A program made the translations under genes and the position numbers. 64,000 bases of DNA from Actinomadura rubteroloni (GTDB lineage: Bacteria > Actinomycetota > Actinomycetes > Streptosporangiales > Streptosporangiaceae), in NCBI RefSeq assembly GCF_002911665.1, contig NZ_MTBP01000004.1:1-64000 (forward strand). The letters are read 5' to 3'. The notes below the pieces were generated by a model, which saw nothing but the letters and a program-made list of their open reading frames with translations, was not told where the DNA came from and made no database searches. Shown piece by piece: positions 26,974 to 35,528 of the stretch. The stretch's first letter is position 1, and each line of letters begins with the position of its first letter.

Positions 26974-27019
26974 CACGCGCGAAAGCCCCGTCCGGGACGT
27001 CCGGGCGGGGCTTTCGCGT
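26974..27019. terminator. Bidirectional terminator between leuS and lexA
   Basis: GAAAGCCCCG and CGGGGCTTTC form the core of a long stem that extends through CACGC/GCGTG on the outside and CCGG/CCGG inside, with a small bulge. The T and A tracts on both sides let it end transcripts in both directions between the convergent genes. Bases 27020-27139 hold nothing further that I recognise. Confidence 0.85.
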
Positions 27020-27139
27020 GTCCGTGCTCGGGGACGGAATCACGGGGCCGTTCGGGGCCGTCGCACTGGACGGTTTGTCAATGCGGGAAAGATTTCGGTC
27101 CGCCGGACGGGAACGCCGTGGTATGTCAGGATTCTCCCG

Positions 27140-27829
27140 TCACATCTTGCGGAGAACCGCGACCACACGTCCCAGAACCGACGCTTCGTCACCCGGAATC
27201 GGGTCATACGCCGGGTTCTGCGGCATCAACCAGATATGGCCGTCCCTGTGCTTCAGCGTCTTCACGGTGGCCTCGCCGTCGATCATCGCGGCGACGATGT
27301 CGCCCTGCTCCGCGACCGGCTGCTGCCGGACGACCACCCAGTCGCCGTCGGCGATGGCCGCGTCGATCATCGAGTCGCCGGTGACCTTGAGCAGGAAGTG
27401 CGTGCCCTCGCCGACGAGCTGCTTGGGCAGCGTGAAGACGTCCTCGACGGCCTCCTCGGCGAGGATCGGGCCGCCCGCCGCGATCCGGCCGACGAGCGGC
27501 ACGTACGCGGGCGCGGGCCGCGTCCCGGCCGGCTCGGCGCCGTCGACGTCCTCGGCGGTGCGCACCGGCGTCGCGCCCGGCACCCGCACCTCGACCGCGC
27601 GCGGACGGTTCGGGTCGCGCCGCAGGTAGCCCTTGCGCTGGAGGGTGCGGAGCTGGTGGGACACGCTGGAGGTGCTCGTCAGGCCGACGGCCTCCCCGAT
27701 CTCGCGCATCGACGGCGGGTAGCCGCGCCGCTGGACCGAGTCGCGGATGACCTCGAGGACCATGCGCTGCCGCTGGGTCAGCCCGCTTCCCTCGCCGGAA
27801 CCGTCGGGCAGCTCCCGGGCCTTGCTCAT
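27140..27829 (-). CDS. lexA: LexA repressor
   Basis: A 229-residue SOS repressor and self-cleaving S24 peptidase. The N-terminal winged helix reads [20 protein letters not shown], the cleavage site is the AG in [10 protein letters not shown], the catalytic serine is in [20 protein letters not shown] and the lysine in [10 protein letters not shown]. RecA-stimulated cleavage relieves repression of DNA-damage genes. I chose the ATG at 27829, with GGAGG nine bases upstream; an in-frame start at 27892 would only add an unconserved tail. Two SOS boxes upstream imply autoregulation and shared control with the divergent LysM gene. Confidence 0.95.
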   Translation of the reverse strand: MSKARELPDGSGEGSGLTQRQRMVLEVIRDSVQRRGYPPSMREIGEAVGLTSTSSVSHQLRTLQRKGYLRRDPNRPRAVEVRVPGATPVRTAEDVDGAEPAGTRPAPAYVPLVGRIAAGGPILAEEAVEDVFTLPKQLVGEGTHFLLKVTGDSMIDAAIADGDWVVVRQQPVAEQGDIVAAMIDGEATVKTLKHRDGHIWLMPQNPAYDPIPGDEASVLGRVVAVLRKM

Positions 27830-27901
27830 CGCTCGTCGCCTCCAGGCGGTCGGATCCGTCACTCCTCGTCCAGGGAACGCTACCGCCTCCACGACCGATG
27901 A

Positions 27902-27917
27902 TCAAACAATTGTTCGA
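27902..27917. promoter_or_regulatory. SOS box 1 (LexA site)
   Basis: TCAAACAATTGTTCGA matches the Gram-positive/actinobacterial SOS consensus TCGAAC-N4-GTTCGA with one difference. It lies 73 bases upstream of the lexA start. Confidence 0.85.
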
Positions 27918-27957
27918 AGAAGATGCTCGCCTTCCCCCACTGCCGTGCGATAGAACA

Positions 27958-27973
27958 TCGTACACACGTTCGA
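27958..27973. promoter_or_regulatory. SOS box 2 (LexA site)
   Basis: TCGTACACACGTTCGA matches the SOS consensus with one difference. It lies 52 bases upstream of the LysM gene start and 41 bases from box 1, so each divergent gene has its own near site. Confidence 0.8.
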
Positions 27974-28024
27974 TCGAAAATGCATTCGAAACGTCGGGTG
28001 CGGACCGGTCGCGGAGGGGCAGAG

Positions 28025-28576
28025 ATGGGTGATTCGCTCCAGCGGGGACAGGTGGCGGTGTGCGGCGGCGGCCTCGTCGCCGGGCACGAGGAGCGCGGTG
28101 CTCCCGAGGACGGCGCGCGGCGGGGGTTCCCGCGCCGCCGGGGGCATCTGCGACTGATCATCGGCGGGCGCGGCGAACCGCTGGCGGACGTCCCGGCGTT
28201 CGTGGCGCCCCGCGTCGTGCGCCGGGCCGAGGCGCGGGCCGTGAGCCGGCCGGAGGGGCGGCCGGGGCTGCGGCTGACGCGGCGCGGACGGATCGTCGTC
28301 GGCGTCCTCGCGGCGGGGGTCGCGCTGGCCGTGCTGTGGCCCGTCGCCGGCGCGCTGCACGCCGGGACGCCGCCGAGCCCGCGGCCCCGGCCCGTCCGGG
28401 ACGCCGCCCGCACCGCGACGGTCGTCGTGGGCGAGCGCGACACGCTCTGGGACATCGCCGTCCGGGCGGACCCGCACGGCGACCCGGGCGCGACCGTCCG
28501 GCGGATCCGCGACCTCAACGGGATGTCGGGGTCGATCGTCCAGCCCGGGAGCAGGTTGCGGGTCCCCGCCCGCTGA
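28025..28576 (+). CDS. LysM protein divergent from lexA, probable SOS cell-division suppressor
   Basis: A 183-residue membrane protein. A basic N-terminal half of about 90 residues is followed by one membrane helix (IVVGVLAAGVALAVLWPVAG) and a C-terminal LysM domain (VVGERDTLWDIAVRADPHGD to PGSRLRVPAR) that should face the cell wall. The same layout and place, divergent from lexA, is seen in mycobacterial ChiZ (Rv2719c) and corynebacterial DivS, SOS-induced proteins that delay division; function here is inferred from this. GGAGGGG six bases before the ATG fixes the start; longer frames run into the SOS boxes. Confidence 0.82.
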   Translation: MGDSLQRGQVAVCGGGLVAGHEERGAPEDGARRGFPRRRGHLRLIIGGRGEPLADVPAFVAPRVVRRAEARAVSRPEGRPGLRLTRRGRIVVGVLAAGVALAVLWPVAGALHAGTPPSPRPRPVRDAARTATVVVGERDTLWDIAVRADPHGDPGATVRRIRDLNGMSGSIVQPGSRLRVPAR

Positions 28577-28710
28577 CCCGCGCGGCGGGAGTAAGTTGCT
28601 GCGCCGGCGCGACACGCCGGAATGGTGCGCGCGAGGTCCGATGTGATCAGGGTCTACGCGCGGGACGCCAGGTCAGAGTTGCGTAGCGTGCGTCGGCGCC
28701 CTACGGTTGA

Positions 28711-28758
28711 CCACAACATCTAGTAGTCGACGCGGTATCATTAACCACAGATTGTGGT
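28711..28758 (+). promoter_or_regulatory. Candidate pair of NrdR boxes ahead of nrdR-nrdJ
   Basis: CCACAACATCTAGTAG (28711-28726) resembles the NrdR box (ACAC-AT-rich-GTGT pattern). About 32 bases further on, centre to centre, ACCACA-GAT-TGTGGT (28744-28758) forms a second dyad. NrdR boxes usually come as pairs about three helical turns apart. TTGACC (28707-28712) may be a -35 element. The match is moderate and the second dyad is odd in length. Confidence 0.5.
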
Positions 28759-28807
28759 CGTGTGACGTCCGTGTGACGCGGCCTTGCGTCAGGGGAGAGG
28801 AAGACAC

Positions 28808-29278
28808 GTGCACTGCCCGTTCTGCCGCAACCCCGACACCAAGGTCATCGACAGCCGCTCCGCCGACGACGGGGCCGCCATCCGGCGGCGCCGCTCGTGC
28901 CCGGAGTGCGGCAAGCGGTTCACGACCCAGGAGAACGTGCTCCTCATGGTGGCCAAGCGCAGCGGCGTCACCGAGCCCTTCTCCCGGGAGAAGATCATCG
29001 CGGGGGTGCGCCGGGCCTGCCAGGGGCGGCCCGTCGGCGAGGACGCGCTGGCCCAGCTCGGCCAGCGGGTCGAGGAGGCGCTCCGGGGGACCGGCTCGGC
29101 CGAGATCCCCTCGCACCAGGTGGGCCTGGCGATCCTCGGGCCGCTCGGCGAACTCGACGAGGTCGCCTACCTGCGCTTCGCGTCCGTCTACCGGTCCTTC
29201 GAGTCCCTGGACGACTTCGCCCGGGAGATCGAGGACCTGCGCGGGCGCACTCCTGGAGAACACGCGCCGCCCCGGTGA
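28808..29278 (+). CDS. nrdR: Transcriptional repressor NrdR
   Basis: A 156-residue zinc-ribbon and ATP-cone regulator of ribonucleotide reductase genes. Zinc-binding cysteines are in the opening [16 protein letters not shown] and in [17 protein letters not shown]; the ATP-cone follows (about residues 49-139). When it binds dATP/ATP it represses nrd genes. The GTG start is set by this conserved first line and a GAGAGGA ribosome-binding site. It is cotranscribed with nrdJ, 111 bases downstream, and probably autoregulates through the boxes upstream. Confidence 0.95.
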   Translation: MHCPFCRNPDTKVIDSRSADDGAAIRRRRSCPECGKRFTTQENVLLMVAKRSGVTEPFSREKIIAGVRRACQGRPVGEDALAQLGQRVEEALRGTGSAEIPSHQVGLAILGPLGELDEVAYLRFASVYRSFESLDDFAREIEDLRGRTPGEHAPPR

Positions 29279-29389
29279 GCGGCGGATCGGCACAACAGCA
29301 CTGAGAACGGACAGCCCGGGGACGCCATCGTCCTCCGGGTTCAATCGTCCTGGACAGGACCCGGCGGGAGGGTCCGGAGGGGGAAGCCC

Positions 29390-32206
29390 ATGACCGAGAC
29401 GGTGAGCGGATCGTCGGCCCGGCGCGGCAAGGGAGGCCGCAAGGGCCTCAAGGTCGAGCGGATCTTCACGACGGAGGGCGTGCATCCGTACGACGAGATC
29501 CGCTGGGAGCGGCGCGACGTCGTCATGACCAACTGGCGCGACGGCTCGGTCAACTTCGAGCAGCGCGGCGTCGAGTTCCCCGACTTCTGGTCGCTGAACG
29601 CGGTCAACATCGTCACGTCGAAGTACTTCCGCGGCGCCGTCGGCACGGCCGCGCGCGAGTGGAGCCTGAAGCAGCTCATCGACCGCGTCGTCCGTGCCTA
29701 CGTGGACACGGGCCTCGCGGAGGGCTACTTCGCGTCCTCGGCCGACGCCGAGATCTTCGAGCACGAGCTGACCTACGCCCTGGCCCACCAGCTCTTCAGC
29801 TTCAACTCTCCCGTCTGGTTCAACGTCGGCACCAAGTCCCCGCAGCAGGTCTCGGCGTGTTTCATCCTGTCGGTGGACGACACGATGGAGTCGATCCTCG
29901 ACTGGTACAAGGAGGAGGGGATCATCTTCAAGGGCGGGTCGGGCGCCGGACTCAACCTGTCGCGGATCCGCTCGTCCAAGGAACTGCTGTCGTCCGGCGG
30001 GACGGCGAGCGGGCCGGTGTCGTTCATGCGCGGCGCGGACGCGTCCGCCGGGACGATCAAGTCGGGCGGCGCGACCCGCCGGGCCGCCAAGATGGTCGTG
30101 CTGGACGTGGACCACCCCGACGTGGCCGAGTTCATCGAGACCAAGGCGCGCGAGGAGGACAAGATCCGCGCGCTGCGCGACGCCGGGTTCGACATGGACC
30201 TCGGCGGCCGGGACATCGCGAGCGTCCAGTACCAGAACGCCAACAACTCGGTGCGCGTGTCCGACGAGTTCATGCGCGCGGTCGAGGAGGACGGCGAGTT
30301 CGGGCTGCGGTCGCGGCTGAGCGGCGAGGTCATCGAGAAGGTCCGCGCCAAGGACCTGTTCCGGCTGATGGCCAAGGCGGCGTGGGGGTGCGCCGACCCG
30401 GGCATCCAGTACGACGACACGATCAACGACTGGCACACCAACCCCGAGACCGGCCGCATCACCGCGAGCAACCCGTGCTCGGAGTACATGTCGCTGGACA
30501 ACTCGTCCTGCAACCTCGCGAGCATCAACCTGCTGAAGTTCCTCGGCGCGGGCAACGTGTTCGACGTCGAGCGGTTCGCCAAGCTCACCGAGCTGATCAT
30601 CACGGCGATGGACATCTCGATCACGTTCGCCGACTTCCCGACCGAGAAGATCGCGCGGACGACGCGGGACTACCGGCAGCTCGGCATCGGCTACGCCAAC
30701 CTCGGCGCGCTGCTCATGGCGAGCGGGCACGCCTACGACTCCGAGGGCGGGCGGTCGCTCGCCGCCGCGATCACGTCGCTGATGACGGGCGTCGCCTACC
30801 GGCGGTCGGCGGAGCTGGCGGGGATCGTCGGCCCGTACGAGGGGTACGCGCGCAACGCCGACGCCCACAAGCGGGTCATGCGCAAGCACGCCGCCGCCAA
30901 CGACGACCTGCGGACGCTGGACGCGGTGGACCGCGCCGTCCACAAGGCCGCCACCCGCCAGTGGGCCGAGTGCCTGAAGCTCGGCGAGCGCAACGGCTAC
31001 CGCAACGCGCAGGCGTCGCTGCTCGCGCCGACCGGCACCATCGGCCTGATGATGGACTGCGACACCACCGGCATCGAGCCCGACCTCGCGCTGATGAAGT
31101 TCAAGAAGCTCGTCGGCGGCGGGTCCATGCAGATCGTCAACCAGACGGTGCCGCGCGCCCTCACCCAGCTCGGCTACCAGCAGGAGCAGATCGAGGCGAT
31201 CGTCGAGTACATCGCCGAGAACGGGCACGTCGTGGACGCGCCGGGGCTGCGTCCCGAGCACTACGAGGTGTTCGACTGCGCGATGGGCGAGCGGGCGATC
31301 AGCCCGATGGGGCACGTCCGGATGATGGCGGCGGTGCAGGCGTTCCTGTCCGGGGCGATCTCCAAGACCGTCAACATGCCGGAGCAGGCGACGATCGAGG
31401 ACATCGAGCGCGTCTACTTCGAGGGCTGGAAGCTCGGCCTGAAGGCGCTCGCGATCTACCGCGACAACTGCAAGGTGGGCCAGCCGCTGTCGGCGGCGGG
31501 CAAGAAGGAGACCGCCGCTCCCGCGGCCGTGGCCGAGCCGGCCGAGGTGCGGCCCGTCCGCAAGCGGCTGCCCAAGCAGCGTCCGGCGACCGTGACGCGG
31601 TTCTCGGTGGCGGGCGCCGAGGGCTACATGACGGCGTCGTCCTACCCCGACGACGGGCTCGGCGAGGTCTTCCTCAAGCTCGGCAAGCAGGGGTCGACGC
31701 TCGCGGGCGTCATGGACGCCTTCTCGATGGCGATCTCCATCAGCCTCCAGTACGGCGTGCCGCTGGAGACGTGGGTGGAGAAGTTCACGAACATGCGGTT
31801 CGAGCCGGCCGGGATGACCGACGACCCCGACATCCGCATGGCGACGTCGGTGATGGACTACATCTTCCGCCGGCTGGCGCTGGACAACATGCCGTACGAG
31901 CAGCGCGCCGAACTCGGCATCTTCACCGCCGAGGAGCGCGCGCGGCAGGCCAGCGGCGAGGACCCGGCCGCGCTGCGCGCCGAGGACCACGACGCGCTGG
32001 CGCAGTCGGCGGAGATCACCCGTCCGGCGCCGTCGCCCGCCGTCGCCGCGCCGCCCGCCCCCGCGCACTCCTCGATGGAGATCATCGAGAGCACGCAGGG
32101 CCGGACGGCCGACGCGCCGCTCTGCATGACCTGCGGCACGAAGATGCGCCCCGCCGGTAGCTGCTACGTCTGCGAAGGCTGCGGCTCCACCAGCGGCTGC
32201 AGCTAA
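29390..32206 (+). CDS. nrdJ: Vitamin B12-dependent ribonucleotide reductase (class II)
   Basis: A 938-residue adenosylcobalamin-dependent reductase that makes deoxyribonucleotides with or without oxygen. Seen are FNSPVWFNVG, NPCSEYMSLDNSSCNLASIN around the active-site cysteine and glutamate, APTGTIGLMMDCDTTGIEPD, and the C-terminal thiol tail (CYVCEGCGSTSGCS) that rereduces the site. GGAGGGGGA precedes the ATG. A proline/alanine-rich linker (about residues 860-905) joins the tail. I saw no cobalamin riboswitch in the 111 bases between nrdR and nrdJ, as expected for an enzyme that itself uses B12. Confidence 0.95.
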   Translation: MTETVSGSSARRGKGGRKGLKVERIFTTEGVHPYDEIRWERRDVVMTNWRDGSVNFEQRGVEFPDFWSLNAVNIVTSKYFRGAVGTAAREWSLKQLIDRVVRAYVDTGLAEGYFASSADAEIFEHELTYALAHQLFSFNSPVWFNVGTKSPQQVSACFILSVDDTMESILDWYKEEGIIFKGGSGAGLNLSRIRSSKELLSSGGTASGPVSFMRGADASAGTIKSGGATRRAAKMVVLDVDHPDVAEFIETKAREEDKIRALRDAGFDMDLGGRDIASVQYQNANNSVRVSDEFMRAVEEDGEFGLRSRLSGEVIEKVRAKDLFRLMAKAAWGCADPGIQYDDTINDWHTNPETGRITASNPCSEYMSLDNSSCNLASINLLKFLGAGNVFDVERFAKLTELIITAMDISITFADFPTEKIARTTRDYRQLGIGYANLGALLMASGHAYDSEGGRSLAAAITSLMTGVAYRRSAELAGIVGPYEGYARNADAHKRVMRKHAAANDDLRTLDAVDRAVHKAATRQWAECLKLGERNGYRNAQASLLAPTGTIGLMMDCDTTGIEPDLALMKFKKLVGGGSMQIVNQTVPRALTQLGYQQEQIEAIVEYIAENGHVVDAPGLRPEHYEVFDCAMGERAISPMGHVRMMAAVQAFLSGAISKTVNMPEQATIEDIERVYFEGWKLGLKALAIYRDNCKVGQPLSAAGKKETAAPAAVAEPAEVRPVRKRLPKQRPATVTRFSVAGAEGYMTASSYPDDGLGEVFLKLGKQGSTLAGVMDAFSMAISISLQYGVPLETWVEKFTNMRFEPAGMTDDPDIRMATSVMDYIFRRLALDNMPYEQRAELGIFTAEERARQASGEDPAALRAEDHDALAQSAEITRPAPSPAVAAPPAPAHSSMEIIESTQGRTADAPLCMTCGTKMRPAGSCYVCEGCGSTSGCS

Positions 32207-32219
32207 CCGAACGCCCCGC

Positions 32220-32255
32220 GAGCCGGGGGCCGGGCACCCGCCCGGCCCCCGGCTC
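32220..32255. terminator. Strong hairpin between nrdJ and the Shedu gene
   Basis: A perfect 16-bp stem: 32220-32235 begins GAGCCGGGGG and 32240-32255 ends CCCCCGGCTC, with a four-base loop. It lies between convergent genes, 13 bases after the nrdJ stop and two bases from the stop of the minus-strand gene. Confidence 0.85.
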
Positions 32256-32257
32256 CG

Positions 32258-34228
32258 TTACGCCTGGTCGTCGGCGCCTAGTTCGGGGTCTGGGCCTTGG
32301 GCGCTGTCGTCCGGCGTCCAGTGCTCGGTCAGGTCGAGGTTCCGTTCAGCGCGGTCGATCAACTGCTTGTAGCTGATCACTTCGACTCTGCTCAGATGTG
32401 AGTTGAGGACGCGCAGTGTTTCGTTGATCGTACGCTCGCTCACGTTCTCCTCGAACTCAGGATGGCCGACGACGACTGTGGCGCTGGCCCGCCTTGTATC
32501 GATCTCGAACTCGTCGAGCAGTTCGCTTCTTCGCTCGTCGAGCAAGGTCATGTAGTTCATCACTTGGCCGACGCCTTCGTGGACGGCCCGTGCCGCGACG
32601 AAGCCGCTCCGGTGTTTTTTAACAATTCGTAGCGATGGTTTCTTCAGCTCTACGATGTGGAGGACACCGTCCGGTCGCAGTAGCGGGATGTCGAGTTCGA
32701 GGCCCGGTGTGAGCCGACGGCGGACGGCTTCGTTCACGTACTCGCCGCCGAAAATCCACGACAATTTTTTCAAGGCTTGATGGACTTCGCCTTCGCTACT
32801 TGACCTGGACTCGACCAGCACTTTCAATTCGGCCAGCTTTTCTCGCCTCAACTGCAGTTGTGCCGCTTCGAGGACGGTCGCCGAGTCGCCGCGGTCCAGC
32901 AACTGGTTGATCGCCTCTTCGAGGTCGGGATCGTCGTCCCATGGATCTTCTTCGTCTTCTTCGTCGGCAAAGCTGATCCCGTCCTTGGCGGCTCGCAATG
33001 CGGGAAAACATTGCCACCGGGCGAGGCCGCCGTCATTGAACCCTTCGCCGAAGCCGTGAAGGTGGGGGTCCTCGGTGTTAACTTCTACGGGCTCCCGGTT
33101 GGTCTCCTCGGCGTTAGTTTCCACGTGTTCGGCAAGTTTCTGCATGCCATGGTAGGTGACAAGGTTTTGCAGGAACAAGGCTGGCTTATCGCCCGTGTAG
33201 AGGTGTGTGTACTCTCGTTCGAGGTCGAGACCCAGAAGTCCCCTGTTGCGTTCTCGGAACATCATTCGAAATACGGCCGGTACGTTCCCCGCAAGCCATG
33301 TAAAGTGGGTCGTTCTCAATCGCGCGCACGGGTATAGTCGATGGAAAATGGGGGCGGGGAAGGGTAGCAAATCCTCGTGAAGGATTGCGAAGACCTCTCC
33401 AGGATGTCCAGCGCAGGCTCCCTGGAGCATGGCTTTCCATTTCTCGCCTATCCGCAACCAGATTGCGTGGACCTCGTCGGGTGGAGAGGTGACGTTGTTC
33501 ATGGCTGCACGCTGTACCCAGTTCTTTTGCTGTTCCGCGAGAGTGGCAATGGCCTTGTCGGGTCGAATGCCCTCCTCGATCTTTTTCAAGTATTTCGTAA
33601 AGACGTAGCTACGCGAAATCAGCCGGCCTGCCGTCTCTGCATCCCATTCGTCCGAATTTAGCGGCGCAAATTCACGTTCCGCTGCCGCCAGGAAATCCTC
33701 ATATTTCTCCCAGCGGCCATATGGAACGCGAGACGCTGTTTGATGGCGCAGTGCTGCTGCCGCGATGATGATCGGAAGTCGGCTGGGGATTTCTTCCAGT
33801 ATGGACTCGGTCAGTTGCTTCCTGCGTGAAAGGCAGAGCTGCCAGACCTCCAGAAGAGAGGCCTCCGTGAGCGTCGGATGCTCTTCGGGTAGCGTGCTCG
33901 GTGAGAAGATCGAGAGATCGAAGTCGCCCTCAGCGAAACGAATCGCCTTCCTGATGGTCTCAGTATCGAATTTGAGGAGAGCCCGCGCCGCCGTGAGATA
34001 GGTGGCCAGAGTGCCGTCGGGCGCGCAGTGCAGGCCCCCGGGCTGGGCGACGTCCGCGAGCGTCCCGCTATACGGCTGGGTCTGGACGATCTCTCGCAGA
34101 GCGTCGTTGAGTACCCGGCACGTCCGGTCTCCGTGCCAGATCTTGCCCGAACGGCTGCGCCATAGTTTCAGCTCTACGCCGCCGAAGGGGCCTAGCGGCA
34201 CGTCCTCCCGGCTCAGTGGCTCGAACAT
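32258..34228 (-). CDS. Shedu-family (DUF4263) anti-phage nuclease with unrecognised N-terminal region
   Basis: A 656-residue protein (numbering from an in-frame ATG nine bases earlier). Residues about 482-620 form a Shedu/DUF4263 PD-(D/E)xK-type nuclease domain: D516 in LELDIPLL, E530 and K532 in HIVELKKP, Q558 in EGVGQVMNY, then RRASATVVVGHP. Known SduA proteins defend against phage, with variable N-terminal regions thought to sense infection. Residues 1-420 match nothing I know; Cys and His recur (IWHGDRTC, GGLHC). An acidic stretch (about 424-441) and a charged helix join the halves. G+C is about 35-36 per 60 bases in rows counted, well below the neighbours, suggesting transfer. AGGA eight bases before the ATG at 34228 favours that start. 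Confidence 0.82.
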   Translation of the reverse strand: MFEPLSREDVPLGPFGGVELKLWRSRSGKIWHGDRTCRVLNDALREIVQTQPYSGTLADVAQPGGLHCAPDGTLATYLTAARALLKFDTETIRKAIRFAEGDFDLSIFSPSTLPEEHPTLTEASLLEVWQLCLSRRKQLTESILEEIPSRLPIIIAAAALRHQTASRVPYGRWEKYEDFLAAAEREFAPLNSDEWDAETAGRLISRSYVFTKYLKKIEEGIRPDKAIATLAEQQKNWVQRAAMNNVTSPPDEVHAIWLRIGEKWKAMLQGACAGHPGEVFAILHEDLLPFPAPIFHRLYPCARLRTTHFTWLAGNVPAVFRMMFRERNRGLLGLDLEREYTHLYTGDKPALFLQNLVTYHGMQKLAEHVETNAEETNREPVEVNTEDPHLHGFGEGFNDGGLARWQCFPALRAAKDGISFADEEDEEDPWDDDPDLEEAINQLLDRGDSATVLEAAQLQLRREKLAELKVLVESRSSSEGEVHQALKKLSWIFGGEYVNEAVRRRLTPGLELDIPLLRPDGVLHIVELKKPSLRIVKKHRSGFVAARAVHEGVGQVMNYMTLLDERRSELLDEFEIDTRRASATVVVGHPEFEENVSERTINETLRVLNSHLSRVEVISYKQLIDRAERNLDLTEHWTPDDSAQGPDPELGADDQA

Positions 34229-34406
34229 TGTCTGCATCCTTTTGGTGGAGGGATGTTCGTCAGTCTTTCAGGGGTCACTGACGCCTTGGGCACAGACCGG
34301 CTTGGACGTTGATGTGCTCGGTGCCTGTCGTCGCCGAGCAGGTGGGGTGAGGATTCGGGGTGGGTGGTTGAGGGGCACGGGAGGTGGGGGTCACGTTGGG
34401 TGCGGG

Positions 34407-34437
34407 TTGACCTCTAGTGCGGTTGAGGTTGGAGGGT
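34407..34437 (+). promoter_or_regulatory. Candidate MerR/SoxR-type promoter of the quinone oxidoreductase gene
   Basis: TTGACC (34407-34412) overlaps the dyad CCTCTAG-TGCG-GTTGAGG (34411-34428), the same length and arms (CCTC..GAGG) as SoxR boxes. A GAGGGT at 34432-34437 would be a weak -10 at the 19-bp spacing typical of MerR-activated promoters. It lies 30 bases upstream of the ATG. Confidence 0.5.
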
Positions 34438-34466
34438 TGGGGTGTCGATCGAAAGGGGTGTGGCAC

Positions 34467-35447
34467 ATGCGTGCTGTTGTCGTTACGGCGTTCGGGGGAC
34501 CGGACGTGTTGGTGGCGAAGGAGGTGCCGGAGCCTGGTGTGGGGGACGGGCGGGTGCTCGTCCGGGTGGAGGTCGCCGAGATCAACTTTGTGGAGACGCA
34601 GTTGCGGCGGGGGTTCTCGCCGGGGCCGCCGTTGCCCGAGGTGCCGTTCGTGCCCGGCGGGGGTGTCGGGGGGACGGTCGTGGAGGTCGGGGGCGGTGTC
34701 GATCCCGGGTGGGTCGGGCGGCGCGTCGTCACGCGGACGGTCGATGGGCGCGGTGGGAATGCCGAGTTCGCTGTCGCGGACGCCGAGTTCCTGGTGCCGG
34801 TGCCGGACGGGCTTGGGACGCCCGAGGCCGCCGCTTTGCTGAACGATGGGCAGACGGCGCTCGCGTTGTTCGAGCGCGCCGCGATCCGGCCCGGGGAATG
34901 GGTGCTGGTCGAGGCGGCGGCCGGGGGGCTCGGGAGCCTGCTCGTTCAGCTCGCGCGCGGTGCCGGGGCGCGGGTGGTGGGCGCGGCCGGTAGCTCCGCG
35001 AAGCTGGACGTGGCGCGTGCGCTGGGTGCCGAGGCGGTCGTGGACTACTCGCGTGACGGGTGGACGGACGCCGTCCGGGCCGCGACCGGCGGGCGCGGGC
35101 CCGATGTCGTGTTCGACGGGGTCGGCGGGGCGATCGGCCGGGCGGCGTTCGAGGTCACGGCGCGCGGGGGACGGTTCTCGATTCACGGCGCGTCCAGCGG
35201 GGCGGCGACGTCGGTCGACGCGGCGGAGGCCGCCGCGCGCGGGGTCACCGTGATCGGGCTCGATCAGCTCTTCGCGCTGGCCGGTGCGGCGGATGCCCGG
35301 GACCGGGTCGCGCGGGTGCTGGCGGACGCCGCGGCGGGACGGCTCCGGCCGGCCATCGGGCGCACGTTCCCGCTCGCGGACGCGGCGGAGGCGCATGCCG
35401 CGATGGAAGCGCGCTCGGTGCCGGGGAAGACGCTCCTCGTCGTCTGA
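34467..35447 (+). CDS. NADPH-dependent quinone oxidoreductase-like alcohol dehydrogenase
   Basis: A 326-residue medium-chain dehydrogenase of the zinc-free quinone oxidoreductase type. It opens with MRAVVVTAFGGPDVL, has the NADPH-binding motif VEAAAGGLGSLLVQLARGAG (about residues 147-166), and NDGQTALALFERA; no structural zinc cysteines are present. It probably reduces quinones or enones in detoxification, in keeping with the SoxR/MerR-like box upstream. The ATG follows a GAAAGGGG ribosome-binding site. Bases 34229-34466, between this gene and the divergent Shedu gene, hold only that promoter. Confidence 0.87.
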   Translation: MRAVVVTAFGGPDVLVAKEVPEPGVGDGRVLVRVEVAEINFVETQLRRGFSPGPPLPEVPFVPGGGVGGTVVEVGGGVDPGWVGRRVVTRTVDGRGGNAEFAVADAEFLVPVPDGLGTPEAAALLNDGQTALALFERAAIRPGEWVLVEAAAGGLGSLLVQLARGAGARVVGAAGSSAKLDVARALGAEAVVDYSRDGWTDAVRAATGGRGPDVVFDGVGGAIGRAAFEVTARGGRFSIHGASSGAATSVDAAEAAARGVTVIGLDQLFALAGAADARDRVARVLADAAAGRLRPAIGRTFPLADAAEAHAAMEARSVPGKTLLVV

Positions 35448-35528
35448 GTGCTGCGACGGGGGCGGGCGCGGGGCCGTGCGGCGGCCCCGCGCCCTTCGGC
35501 GGTCCGCCGGGCGGTCGACAATGGGGGC

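Noticed and set aside
27923-28024. Longer start of the LysM gene
   Set aside because: It would place the second SOS box inside the coding region, and GGAGGGG before 28025 supports the shorter form.
29279-29389. Cobalamin riboswitch ahead of nrdJ
   Set aside because: The 111 bases are too short and lack the conserved B12-box.
32258-34466. Genomic island with integrase or attachment sites around the Shedu gene
   Set aside because: No integrase, transposase, tRNA or direct repeats were seen on either side; only base composition marks the gene as foreign.
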